Source: Nitrospirota bacterium
Lineage (GTDB): Bacteria > Nitrospirota > Thermodesulfovibrionia > Thermodesulfovibrionales > UBA1546
DNA: 34,264 nt
Reading direction: 5' to 3'
Assembly: GCA_016208915.1 (NCBI GenBank)
Contig: JACQXE010000073.1
Coordinates: 1 to 34,264, forward strand
Below are positions 15,890 to 23,365 of the stretch, piece by piece. Under the pieces are notes generated by a model that was not told the origin of the DNA, did no database searches, and was given only the letters and a program-made list of their open reading frames with translations. The number at the start of each line of letters is the position of its first letter. The first letter of the stretch is position 1. A program made the translations under genes and the position numbers.

Positions 15890-16261
15890 GTGATAGCTGA
15901 GAAGAATTTACTTAAAAATAGGCGTGAATACCGTAGATACCCGATATCAGCAACTGCGTTATTTAAGGTCAAAAAAGAGAAAGACACAGTTCAATTTGAG
16001 ACATCAATTTCTAATATCTCACAATCAGGATTGGGTGTATACTCTTACGTTCCTATAGATGAAGGCACTTCTGTATCGATTGAGATTACATTTATAGCCA
16101 TAAACGGATTTGAGCAGAAGGACACGTTAGAGGGCAGGGTTATCCATTCATCTAAATTGGGGGGCATCTATTATACCAGTGTTGCTTTTAATCAAGAATT
16201 AAATCCTGTCACACAACCCTTTTTATATAACCACTTCTGGAAAATAATAAATTGGGGTTGA
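15890..16261 (+). CDS. PilZ-domain protein (c-di-GMP binding)
   Basis: The 123-residue single-domain protein has both PilZ ligand motifs: RREYRRYP (RxxxR) near residues 11-18 and NISQSGLG (the [D/N]xSxxG motif) near residues 43-50. Such proteins bind cyclic di-GMP and act on motility, polysaccharide export or enzymes by protein contact. The start is GTG, in leaderless geometry. It interrupts leuA and leuC and has its own promoter, so its regulation is probably separate from leucine synthesis. Its target cannot be inferred from neighbours. Confidence 0.85.
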   Translation: MIAEKNLLKNRREYRRYPISATALFKVKKEKDTVQFETSISNISQSGLGVYSYVPIDEGTSVSIEITFIAINGFEQKDTLEGRVIHSSKLGGIYYTSVAFNQELNPVTQPFLYNHFWKIINWG

Positions 16262-16284
16262 AATATTCATAACTAACCCTACCC

Positions 16285-16314
16285 TTGTCAATCCTTATTT
16301 AAGACAGATATAAT
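16285..16314 (+). promoter_or_regulatory. Promoter of leuC
   Basis: TTGTCA (16285-16290), 18 nt, then TATAAT (16309-16314). It lies 27 nt before the leuC ATG, which has GGGGAG as its ribosome-binding site. Confidence 0.65.
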
Positions 16315-16341
16315 ACTTTAAAAGCATTTTGGGGAGAGCAT

Positions 16342-17601
16342 ATGACCATTACAGAAAAAATACTCGCTGCTCACACCGGCAAAAAAAAGGTCGAAGCAGG
16401 CGAATTGATTAATGCAAGGGTTGATCTGATACTTGCAAACGACATCACCGCGCCCATTGCGATTCAGGAATTCAAAAAGACAGGAGCCAATGATGTATTT
16501 GACAGAAACCGCATAGCCCTTATACCCGACCATTTCACGCCCCAGAAAGATATAAAGGCTGCCGAACAATGCAAATTGCTCAGGGATTTTTCTAAAGAAT
16601 ACAATCTGAGCCTCTATTTTGAAGTCGGAAGGATGGGCATTGAGCACGCCCTTCTGCCAGAGCAGGGGATTGTAGTTTCAGGAGATTTGGTAATCGGCGC
16701 TGACAGCCACACATGCACATATGGCGCGCTCGGCGCATTTGCAACAGGCGTTGGCTCAACTGATGTTGCTGCTGCAATGGCAACAGGCGAATGCTGGTTC
16801 AAGGTCCCTGAGTCAATGAGATTTACATACTACGGAAAGCTGAACAAATGGGTTGGCGGAAAGGATTTGATTTTACATACCATAGGCGACATCGGGGTTG
16901 ATGGCGCATTATACAGGGCTATGGAATTCGGGGGAGAGGTGATAGAGAATCTTCCAATGTATGGAAGGTTAACCATGTGCAATATGGCGATTGAGGCTGG
17001 CGGCAAAAATGGCATCATAGTGCCTGACAAGGTTACAAAGAAATATGTTAAAGCAAGGGCAAAAAGAGAATTTAAATTCTATAAGTCTGATAAAAGCGCT
17101 AAATATATTGAGGTCAGGGAGTATGACTGTTCAAAGATACCTTTGACTGTATCCTGCCCTCACCTGCCGTCAAATACAAGGCCTGCTTCTGAGTTGTTCG
17201 AGATCACGATTGATCAGGTGGTAATAGGTTCGTGCACAAACGGAAGGCTCGAGGATTTAAGAGAGGCTGCAGAGATAATCAAAGGCAGAAAGGTAAATCC
17301 GAATGTAAGAATGATTGTGATCCCTGCAACCCAGCAGATATACAAACAGGCTTTGAAAGAAAAACTAATAGATATATTCATAGATGCTGAAGCTGTTGTA
17401 TCAACGCCAACATGCGGCCCATGCTTAGGAGGCCACATGGGGATCCTTGCAAAAGGAGAAAAGGCGCTGGCAACAACCAACAGGAATTTTGTAGGAAGGA
17501 TGGGACATCCTGAAAGCGAAGTCTATCTTTCAAATCCTGCAGTGGCAGCAGCATCAGCAGTGCTCGGAAGGATTGGAACGCCTGAGGAACTGGGATTATA
17601 A
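16342..17601 (+). CDS. leuC: 3-isopropylmalate dehydratase, large subunit
   Basis: The 419-residue protein is the [4Fe-4S] subunit that isomerises 2- to 3-isopropylmalate. It belongs to the shorter LeuC/HacA-like group. Visible are [27 protein letters not shown], the cluster ligands in [14 protein letters not shown] and [14 protein letters not shown], and the closing [20 protein letters not shown]. The small subunit LeuD and the dehydrogenase LeuB, which usually follow, are not in this window. It shares one base with the next gene (TAATG). It has its own promoter. Confidence 0.93.
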   Translation: MTITEKILAAHTGKKKVEAGELINARVDLILANDITAPIAIQEFKKTGANDVFDRNRIALIPDHFTPQKDIKAAEQCKLLRDFSKEYNLSLYFEVGRMGIEHALLPEQGIVVSGDLVIGADSHTCTYGALGAFATGVGSTDVAAAMATGECWFKVPESMRFTYYGKLNKWVGGKDLILHTIGDIGVDGALYRAMEFGGEVIENLPMYGRLTMCNMAIEAGGKNGIIVPDKVTKKYVKARAKREFKFYKSDKSAKYIEVREYDCSKIPLTVSCPHLPSNTRPASELFEITIDQVVIGSCTNGRLEDLREAAEIIKGRKVNPNVRMIVIPATQQIYKQALKEKLIDIFIDAEAVVSTPTCGPCLGGHMGILAKGEKALATTNRNFVGRMGHPESEVYLSNPAVAAASAVLGRIGTPEELGL

Positions 17602-18059
17602 TGTCACCGGAAGAAAAACTCAATGCATTAGGGATAGAATTGCCGGAGATCCCGAAACCTCTGGGCTCTTATATACCGATAGTAAAAACAGGCAACCTTG
17701 TGTTTCTCAGCGGGATGCTGCCTTTAACAGACGGCAAACTCTTAAGGCAAGGGAGAGTCGGCGAAAAAGTATCTGTTGAAGAGGCTTCAGAAGACGCAAG
17801 AACCACTGCTATAAATGCACTTGCAGTTCTTAAGTCAAACATCGGAAGCCTTAACAGAGTCAGGCGCTGCATAAAAATTACAGGTTATATATCGTCATCT
17901 TCTGAGTTTACAGAACAGCCAAGAGTGCTCAATGCTGTTTCTGATCTGATGTTCGAAATATTCGGCGAGGCCGGAAGACACGCAAGAGTTGCTGTAGGGG
18001 TTAATGTCCTTCCCTTGAATTCTCCCCTTGAGATCGAGTTTATCTTTGAAATATCATAG
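17601..18059 (+). CDS. RidA family (YjgF/L-PSP) protein
   Basis: The 152-residue protein belongs to the RidA superfamily, in the ~150-residue subgroup related to YjgH/L-PSP. Conserved parts are GNLVFLSGMLPL, TTAINALAVLKSNIGSL, and HARVAVGVNVLPLNSPLEIEF, where the Arg equals the residue that RidA uses to bind 2-aminoacrylate-type imines and the Glu near the end is kept. Imine deaminase activity is therefore plausible. Coupled by a 1-bp overlap to leuC, it may protect pyridoxal-dependent steps of amino acid synthesis; that link is inference. Confidence 0.85.
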   Translation: MSPEEKLNALGIELPEIPKPLGSYIPIVKTGNLVFLSGMLPLTDGKLLRQGRVGEKVSVEEASEDARTTAINALAVLKSNIGSLNRVRRCIKITGYISSSSEFTEQPRVLNAVSDLMFEIFGEAGRHARVAVGVNVLPLNSPLEIEFIFEIS

Positions 18060-18071
18060 TGTATCAAACCC

Positions 18072-19379
18072 ATGTCTAAACCTTTTGTTGTAATAGTCGG
18101 AAGGACAAACGTCGGTAAATCCACCCTCTTTAACAGGATTGTCGGCTCTCATACCGCAATTGTTGAAGACATCCCTAATGTCACGCGGGACAGAAATTAC
18201 ATGGAGGCAGAATGGGAAGGCAAGGCTTTTGTTGCTGTTGATACCGGAGGTTTTTATCCCGAACCTGTGGATGATATATTCATGCAGGCGAGAGAGCAGG
18301 CCTTGTTTGCAATCGAAGAGGCAGATGTCATAATCCATCTCCTCGATGCAAAAGAAGGACTTACGCCTGCAGATATAGATCTTGCGCAGACATTGAGGGC
18401 GTCAGGCAAAACTGTATTGTGGGTTGTCAATAAAATAGACGGTCCGACAAGGGAAAACAGACTCTATGACTTTTACAAACTGGGTGTTGATGAACTACTG
18501 CCTGTATCAGCAGCCACAGGCTATGAATTCAGCGAGCTTATGGACAAGATTGTATCCTTACTGCCTTCTGCAAGCAAAGAAGAAAAAGGACATCCAAAAA
18601 TTGCTATTGTTGGAAAGCCAAACGTAGGCAAGTCAACACTTGTGAATGCGCTTCTCGGAAAACAGAGGATGATAGTCAGCCCAATTCCCGGCACAACCCG
18701 GGATTCTGTTGATTCAATCTGCACCTACTATAAAAAGAAATACCTCATCATAGACACTGCAGGGATACGGAGAAAAAGCAGAACAGGATTGTCTGTCGAG
18801 AGATTCTCTGTGGTAAGGGCAATAAAGAGCATAGAGAGATGCGAGGTGGCATTGATAGTTCTCGATTCAACAGAGGGTATAAACGAGCAGGATCAGAAGA
18901 TTGCAGGTATTGTTGAAAGTTACGGGAAAGGCGCTATATTCTTACTGAACAAATGGGATATTATCCCTGACCCTGAGACGAACTATAAAAAGCTTCTCTC
19001 AGAGGTTGAGCGCAAGATGTGGTCTCTCAATTATGCGCCTGTAATAACAACCTCCGGGATAGAAAAAAAAAGGATTACAAAAATATTCCCTGTAATTGAT
19101 GAGATCATCGCTGAAAGAAAGAAAAGGATTAACACAGCAGAGATGAACAGACTAATGAAGAATATTCTATCGAGTGTTCCATTGCCTCTGCACAGAGGTA
19201 AGCAGGTAAAGATTTTTTATATGACCCAGGTTCAGACAGAGCCTCCCTCATTTGTAATCTTCTCAAACCATCCTGAGAGCTTAAAAGAGCCTTATTTAAG
19301 ATACATAGAAAAATCCATAAGAAGAAATTTTTCTTTCAAAGGAACTCCGATAAGGATATATAAAAAAGTTAGGAGTTAA
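18072..19379 (+). CDS. der: Ribosome assembly GTPase Der (EngA)
   Basis: The 435-residue protein has two consecutive GTPase domains and a KH-like C-terminus, the unique architecture of Der, which acts in 50S subunit maturation. First domain: GRTNVGKSTLFNRI, DTGGF, NKID. Second domain (from about residue 175): GKPNVGKSTLVNALL, DTAGIRRKS, NKWD. The first P-loop has Thr where Pro is usual (GRPNVGKS), a mild change. The gene starts 12 bases after ridA without a good ribosome-binding site, so coupling to ridA is likely. Confidence 0.95.
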   Translation: MSKPFVVIVGRTNVGKSTLFNRIVGSHTAIVEDIPNVTRDRNYMEAEWEGKAFVAVDTGGFYPEPVDDIFMQAREQALFAIEEADVIIHLLDAKEGLTPADIDLAQTLRASGKTVLWVVNKIDGPTRENRLYDFYKLGVDELLPVSAATGYEFSELMDKIVSLLPSASKEEKGHPKIAIVGKPNVGKSTLVNALLGKQRMIVSPIPGTTRDSVDSICTYYKKKYLIIDTAGIRRKSRTGLSVERFSVVRAIKSIERCEVALIVLDSTEGINEQDQKIAGIVESYGKGAIFLLNKWDIIPDPETNYKKLLSEVERKMWSLNYAPVITTSGIEKKRITKIFPVIDEIIAERKKRINTAEMNRLMKNILSSVPLPLHRGKQVKIFYMTQVQTEPPSFVIFSNHPESLKEPYLRYIEKSIRRNFSFKGTPIRIYKKVRS

Positions 19380-19432
19380 AAGTTGAGGCTGATTCTATAA
19401 GGCAACACTAAATCAATAATCAAGGAGCAAAT

Positions 19433-19915
19433 ATGGAAACTTTATGGGCGCCGTGGAGAATGGAATACATTCTTGGGAAAAAAGAACCTGAGTGCATATT
19501 CTGTTCTTACCCTAAGAAAAACAATGACAGAGATAATCTGATACTCTATCGAGGCGGTCACAACTTTGTCATGATGAACCGTTATCCGTATAACAACGGG
19601 CATCTTATGGTTGTGCCATATACTCACACACCGACAATAGAAAACCTCCAAGATGAAGTTCTTCTTGATTTTATGAAAGTCGTTCAGCATTCTCTGAAAT
19701 GCCTCAGGGAGGCATTCAGACCGGAAGGTTTTAATACAGGCATAAATTTTGGAACAGTGGCAGGCGCAGGCATGGAAGAGCATGTTCACCTGCACATAGT
19801 TCCACGGTGGGCAGGAGACACGAGTTTTATGACAGTCTTCGGTGAGATAAGGGTAATCCCTGAGCATATCATGGAGACATACGATAAACTGTTTCCTGTG
19901 TTTAATAAAAAATGA
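19433..19915 (+). CDS. HIT-family nucleotide hydrolase/phosphorylase
   Basis: The 160-residue protein carries the histidine triad EEHVHLHIVPRW, whose central His forms a nucleotidylated intermediate. The N-terminus (LWAPWRMEYI...CIFC) and the YPYNNGHLMVVPY segment put it in the Ap4A-phosphorylase/GalT-like HIT group common beside housekeeping genes. AAGGAG precedes the ATG. It ends the rightward housekeeping cluster; a weak AT-rich terminator follows. The exact dinucleotide substrate cannot be told from sequence. Confidence 0.9.
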   Translation: METLWAPWRMEYILGKKEPECIFCSYPKKNNDRDNLILYRGGHNFVMMNRYPYNNGHLMVVPYTHTPTIENLQDEVLLDFMKVVQHSLKCLREAFRPEGFNTGINFGTVAGAGMEEHVHLHIVPRWAGDTSFMTVFGEIRVIPEHIMETYDKLFPVFNKK

Positions 19916-19952
19916 CTTAAGCGCCTTTATATAAAAAATTGACTTTTATACT

Positions 19953-19973
19953 CTTAAGATTTTAAGCTTTTTT
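19953..19973 (+). terminator. Weak AT-rich terminator after the HIT gene
   Basis: CTTAA and TTAAG form a 5-bp stem with a 4-nt loop, followed by CTTTTTT. It is the expected position for the end of the der-HIT transcript but the stem is weak. Confidence 0.4.
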
Positions 19974-20020
19974 GTGAAGATGCTGGTGCAATATAAAAAT
20001 ACTTTTATCCGGACGCACTC

Positions 20021-20938
20021 GTGACCGAAGAAAGTAACTCCGAAGTCCGGAAGCGAGAAGCCATACAGGAAATCCCGGCGAAGGCATTCGTACCCTTTAA
20101 CTCTGTCGGTGGGCCGCTCCAAGAGTGCATTTTTCCGCTTGTCGCTATTGTCGCCGATGCTGTCTATCCAGTTGGAAGCGCATTCGCCATTCACCCAGAC
20201 GGCTTGCTGATGACATCTGCGCATGTACTCGAATATGCAGAATCATTCGCTGAACTTCGACGTCGGGCTGACGGTACGAGCTACCGCCATTATGAACTCC
20301 ATGCACTATACGTCAGTGCTAAGCTTGCGACCCCTCCCTTCCTGTTTGGGGGACAGATGCCAGTGGACAGAATCTGGGCTGTAAAGGAGCACGATATTGC
20401 GCTGGCGCTCGCTCGCTTGCCTCAGAATGTTGAGACTGGACAGAAGTTTCGCTTCAGAATTGTTCGTTTGCGGCCATGCCCGCCCAAGGTGGGAGACCCT
20501 ATTTTAGCCGTTGGCTACCATATGATGGAGGCTTCACGAATAGTTGATGGCAAGGTGGATTACAAACAGGAAACGGCGACTTCCACTGCGGAAGTGACGG
20601 AAGTTTTCGATGTTACCCGCGACCGATGCTTAGCCAACTTTCCATGTTTTCACGTGAACGCTCGTTTCGACCCGGGAATGAGTGGGGGTCCGATTTTCGA
20701 TAGTCAAGGTACTGTCTGTGGCGTTGTCTCTCGTGGTATGTCGCCTGACGAAAAAGGGGAGTATCTTTCGCTTGGGGCATCCATCTGGCCAGCACTTGGT
20801 ATGAAATTGGACATTAACATTGACAAACAAGCAGAAACGCTGACACTTTACGAACTCGCGAGAAGAAGATTGTTAGACGTTGATAAGAGCATCGAGTCGG
20901 TTTTCTTGACAGAGAACGGTGTTGGCATAAGATATTAA
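20021..20938 (+). CDS. Trypsin-like serine protease, no signal peptide
   Basis: The 305-residue protein has the chymotrypsin-fold catalytic triad: His in MTSAHVLE, Asp in EHDIALALA, and Ser in DPGMSGGPIF. A typical GSAFAIHPDGLLMTS strand precedes the His. No signal peptide or membrane segment is evident, so it is probably cytoplasmic. The C-terminal 40 residues (LARRRLLDVDKSIESVF) are of unknown use. The start is a GTG without a ribosome-binding site, so it is uncertain. Codon use and G+C content are visibly higher than the flanking genes, suggesting transfer. It stands next to TA cassettes and could belong to a defence or stress cargo, but no partner gene is present. Confidence 0.8.
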   Translation: MTEESNSEVRKREAIQEIPAKAFVPFNSVGGPLQECIFPLVAIVADAVYPVGSAFAIHPDGLLMTSAHVLEYAESFAELRRRADGTSYRHYELHALYVSAKLATPPFLFGGQMPVDRIWAVKEHDIALALARLPQNVETGQKFRFRIVRLRPCPPKVGDPILAVGYHMMEASRIVDGKVDYKQETATSTAEVTEVFDVTRDRCLANFPCFHVNARFDPGMSGGPIFDSQGTVCGVVSRGMSPDEKGEYLSLGASIWPALGMKLDINIDKQAETLTLYELARRRLLDVDKSIESVFLTENGVGIRY

Positions 20939-21023
20939 TTGAAGAAATTCAATCGGAAATATGACTTTTTATTCCATCAATCAGCAAAAACGGCACAACG
21001 ATTATACCGCCAGAGTCTCAAAA

Positions 21024-21043
21024 CTCCCTCCCCATTCTCTCCC
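21024..21043. repeat. C-rich repeat, copy 1
   Basis: CTCCCTCCCCATTCTCTCCC, about 85 bp after the protease stop codon and before vapBC. Near-identical copies lie at 21743-21762 and 22357-22376. Confidence 0.7.
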
Positions 21044-21073
21044 GCTCTATCTTCCCCAAAAATAATTCCTTTA

Positions 21074-21089
21074 TGCTAAAATTATAGCA
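21074..21089 (+). promoter_or_regulatory. Extended -10 and palindromic operator of vapBC-like pair
   Basis: TGCTAAAAT is an extended -10 (TGnTAAAAT, 21074-21082). It lies within TGCTA-AAATTA-TAGCA, a 5-bp inverted repeat (21074-21089) covering the -10 and the predicted +1. Such a palindrome over the start region fits autorepression by the TA complex. Confidence 0.5.
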
Positions 21090-21106
21090 AAAGAGGTTAA
21101 ATTATT

Positions 21107-21328
21107 ATGCTTAAGGCAGAGAAAATCAAGAAGGAGATAGATATCCTTCCTGCTGCAATGCTGGATGAAGTGGAGAAATTCATCAAGAATCTTAAGCCGC
21201 GCAAGAAGAACGGCAAAAGGAAATCTGCGCTTTTGTCCGAACTGGCAGACATATCAACTAATGTAGACTTACCAGAGGATTTCTCAAGACAGCACGACCA
21301 TTATCTCTACGGCCTGCCCAAAAAATGA
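21107..21328 (+). CDS. Putative VapB-like antitoxin (DUF2281-like)
   Basis: The 73-residue protein begins with a helical LKAEKIKKEIDILPAAMLDEVEKFIK segment resembling DUF2281-type small antitoxins, followed by a basic stretch (KPRKKNGKRK) and a toxin-binding tail ending DHYLYGLPKK, as seen in many VapB proteins. The role is inferred mainly from its 4-bp overlap with a PIN-domain toxin gene (ATGAG). AGAGG lies about 10 bases before the ATG, a rather long spacing. Confidence 0.78.
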   Translation: MLKAEKIKKEIDILPAAMLDEVEKFIKNLKPRKKNGKRKSALLSELADISTNVDLPEDFSRQHDHYLYGLPKK

Positions 21329-21726
21329 GTGGCATATTCCTCGACACTGGCTATCTGATAGCATTGGTCAATAAAAAAGATAACCTGCATAAAGCTGCTG
21401 TAGAAGCATCAGAAAAATTTCATGGTCCTTTTTTAACTACGCAACTTGTTCTGATTGAACTCGCAAATAGTCTTTGTCTTCCACCTCAAAAACCACTTGC
21501 CATAAAAATAATAGATAAGATACAAAGTGATCCTCTAACAACAGTTATTCCGCTTACTTATGACAGGTTTGAAAAAGCCCTGTCACTCTACAAAAAGCGT
21601 ACTGATAAGTCTTGGGGCATGATAGACTGTTTTTCATTTATAGCAATGGATGAATTCAGCGTGAAACAGGCACTCACTTTTGATGAGCATTTCAGACAGG
21701 CTGGATATAAAGTCCCCTTGTTCTAG
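21325..21726 (+). CDS. vapC: VapC-like PIN-domain ribonuclease toxin
   Basis: The 133-residue protein is a PIN-domain nuclease. The acidic active-site residues are present: Asp7 in FLDTGYLIAL, Glu45 in LVLIELAN, Asp101 in SWGMIDCFSF and Asp120 in ALTFDEHF. The last motif, TFDEHFRQAGY, is typical of VapC toxins that cut tRNA or rRNA. It overlaps its antitoxin gene by 4 bp, giving coupled expression. Unlike the vapC remnant at 4158-4291, this copy appears intact. A C-rich repeat starts 16 bp after its stop. Confidence 0.88.
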   Translation: MSGIFLDTGYLIALVNKKDNLHKAAVEASEKFHGPFLTTQLVLIELANSLCLPPQKPLAIKIIDKIQSDPLTTVIPLTYDRFEKALSLYKKRTDKSWGMIDCFSFIAMDEFSVKQALTFDEHFRQAGYKVPLF

Positions 21727-21742
21727 ATTACTACTATTTGCA

Positions 21743-21762
21743 CCCCCTCCCCATCCTCTCCC
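21743..21762. repeat. C-rich repeat, copy 2
   Basis: CCCCCTCCCCATCCTCTCCC, 16 bp after the vapC stop codon. Same motif as 21024-21043 and 22357-22376. Confidence 0.7.
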
Positions 21763-21808
21763 ACTACTTATTCTGCTTTTTTATCTTACATTCCAATCAG
21801 CTCCAATA

Positions 21809-21817
21809 TGATATAAT
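21809..21817 (+). promoter_or_regulatory. Extended -10 promoter of the PBECR-like/DUF2283 pair
   Basis: TGATATAAT ends at 21817 and predicts +1 near 21824, leaving a 13-nt leader without a Shine-Dalgarno sequence before ATG 21837. Confidence 0.6.
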
Positions 21818-21836
21818 GCTCTACAATAAAAAGATT

Positions 21837-22142
21837 ATGATAATAACAGATATTTTTAACAACGCAATTGAACTTACTGATGAGAGATGGCGTCACATTA
21901 CAAGAGAGCATCCTGAAGTTGAGCCTTATAAAGAAAAAATACAGGAAGTTTTGTCATCACCTGATTATGTCAAGAAAAGCAAAAGAGATGCAGAAGTATT
22001 GCTTTACTATAAGTTCTACGGTGATATTTTTGACGGAAAATATTTACTTGTAGCAACAAAGAAGGGATTGCGTTCATTTATCCTTACCTGTTATATTACT
22101 GATATAATCAAAAGAGGAGAGACCTTATGGGAAAAGAAATAA
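21837..22142 (+). CDS. PBECR-like nuclease-fold protein, putative toxin
   Basis: The 101-residue protein has the pattern IELTDERWRHITREHPE near its start and LLVATKKGLRSFILTCYITD near the end. This resembles PBECR domains (phage Barnase-EndoU-ColicinE5/D-RelE-like nucleases), with His in HITREHPE as a candidate active-site residue. An ATG-less upstream extension in the same frame (from 21738) lies across the promoter and the C-rich repeat, so ATG 21837 is chosen. It overlaps the following DUF2283 gene by 16 bp. The toxin role is an inference from fold resemblance and from the paired arrangement. Confidence 0.7.
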   Translation: MIITDIFNNAIELTDERWRHITREHPEVEPYKEKIQEVLSSPDYVKKSKRDAEVLLYYKFYGDIFDGKYLLVATKKGLRSFILTCYITDIIKRGETLWEKK

Positions 22143-22357
22143 GGATGTCTTATGATGATGAGGGTGACATTCTGGATATTTCAATAGGCGACCCTAAAAA
22201 GGCTGTTTCTAAAGAAGTAGAAGATGATTTTTTCCTTAGGGTTAATCCTGCCAGCGGTGAAGTGGTTGGTTTTTCTATCTTAAATTTCAGAAAATGGTTT
22301 AGAGATGCAAAAGACATTAAAACTCTTCCTATAAAAGCTGAACTGGCTATTTCTTAA
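22127..22357 (+). CDS. DUF2283-family protein, putative antitoxin
   Basis: The 76-residue protein matches DUF2283: MSYDDEGDILDISIG, then VEDDFFLRVNPASGEVVGFSILNF. The family is usually encoded next to a small nuclease-like protein and is thought to act as its partner. Translation is coupled: GAGGAGA inside the preceding gene lies 8 bases before the ATG, and the genes overlap by 16 bp. No DNA-binding motif is visible. A C-rich repeat begins at its stop codon. Confidence 0.8.
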   Translation: MGKEIRMSYDDEGDILDISIGDPKKAVSKEVEDDFFLRVNPASGEVVGFSILNFRKWFRDAKDIKTLPIKAELAIS

Positions 22358-22376
22358 CCCTCCCCCATCCTCTCCC
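22357..22376. repeat. C-rich repeat, copy 3
   Basis: ACCCTCCCCCATCCTCTCCC, immediately after the DUF2283 stop codon. It closes the accessory segment that begins after the protease. Confidence 0.7.
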
Positions 22377-22445
22377 ACAGATCTAAAAAAACAACCTGCA
22401 TAATCGGCAATGTATTCCAATTTCCAGTCAGGAAGATTTTAAATC

Positions 22446-23219
22446 TTATTTACCCGTTTCTTTCGCTTTTGCCTCATCCCAGAGCATATCCATCTCCTTG
22501 AGCGTCATTTCTGAAAGGTTCTTTCTCTTGTCTGCTGCCTTCATCTCGATATAGCGGAATCTTGAAATGAACTTGCTGATTGTCTTTCTTAATGCATCTT
22601 CCGGGTTCACCCCAACGAACCTTGAAATATTCACAAGCACAAAGAATATATCTCCAAGCTCATCCTCAATCTCAGACTGTTTTTTCTTCTTAAGTGCGTG
22701 CTTGAATTCCTTCATTTCCTCATCCAGCTTTTTGAGCACATCTTCGGTCTTTTCCCAGTCAAAACCAACTCTCGCTGCCCTCTTCTGGAGCTTATGCGCC
22801 CTCATAAGTGAAGGCAATGCCTTTGGAACACCTTCGAGAATTGAGTCCCTGTGCTTGCCTTCTCTTTTCTTCTCATCTTCCCAATGTTTACGAAAATCCT
22901 CTTTATTCTTAAACTTTGTCTTTCCGAATACATGCGGATGCCTTTTAATCATCTTCTCGCTTATTTTTTCAATCACATCTGACATATCGAATTCATTATT
23001 TTCTTTACTAATCTGGCAGTGAAAGACTATCTGAAACAATAGATCTCCAAGTTCTTCCTTTATCTTCTCTGGATTTCCTTCATCCAACGCCTCTAAAACT
23101 TCGTATGTTTCTTCAACAAGAAATGGTTTAAGCGAATCCCTTGTCTGCTCTTTGTCCCAGGGACATCCCTTCTCGCTCCGCAGCGCAGCCATAATGTCAG
23201 TAAGTTTTTTTAAATTCAT
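22446..23219 (-). CDS. mazG: Nucleoside triphosphate pyrophosphohydrolase MazG
   Basis: The 257-residue enzyme hydrolyses (d)NTPs to monophosphates and pyrophosphate. It contains two MazG repeats: the first with GCPWDKEQT, EETYEVLEALDEG and EELGDLLFQIVFH, whose Glu/Asp residues bind Mg2+, and RHPHVFG; the second with GFDW, LDEEMKEF and EIEDELGDIFFVLVN. The ATG is preceded by TATAAT ending eight bases before its A, so its mRNA should begin one base before the start codon; no ribosome-binding site is present. It is divergent from the TPR-pseudokinase gene. It is not part of a mazEF module. Confidence 0.94.
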   Translation of the reverse strand: MNLKKLTDIMAALRSEKGCPWDKEQTRDSLKPFLVEETYEVLEALDEGNPEKIKEELGDLLFQIVFHCQISKENNEFDMSDVIEKISEKMIKRHPHVFGKTKFKNKEDFRKHWEDEKKREGKHRDSILEGVPKALPSLMRAHKLQKRAARVGFDWEKTEDVLKKLDEEMKEFKHALKKKKQSEIEDELGDIFFVLVNISRFVGVNPEDALRKTISKFISRFRYIEMKAADKRKNLSEMTLKEMDMLWDEAKAKETGK

Positions 23220-23226
23220 TTCAGCA

Positions 23227-23232
23227 ATTATA
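23227..23232 (-). promoter_or_regulatory. -10 box of mazG, near-leaderless
   Basis: TATAAT on the minus strand (23232-23227) predicts +1 at 23220, one base before the mazG ATG at 23219. Confidence 0.55.
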
Positions 23233-23347
23233 AAGAAACATCAAGGAATTTTTCATGAATATAGTTTTAACTACAAATCTTAAATATTGTCAATCAGTTT
23301 CTTAATTTAACCAGCCTTAACAATTGTATATATTACTCGTAAGATTG

Positions 23348-23356
23348 TGCTATATT
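23348..23356 (+). promoter_or_regulatory. Extended -10 promoter of the TPR-pseudokinase gene
   Basis: TGCTATATT (TGnTATATT) ends at 23356 and predicts +1 at 23363, three bases before ATG 23366. No Shine-Dalgarno sequence is visible. Confidence 0.55.
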
Positions 23357-23365
23357 TTTACTGCC

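Noticed and set aside
19946-20224. 92-codon minus-strand ORF across the protease start
   Set aside because: It is antisense to the conserved protease N-terminus and shows no family pattern; a shadow frame.
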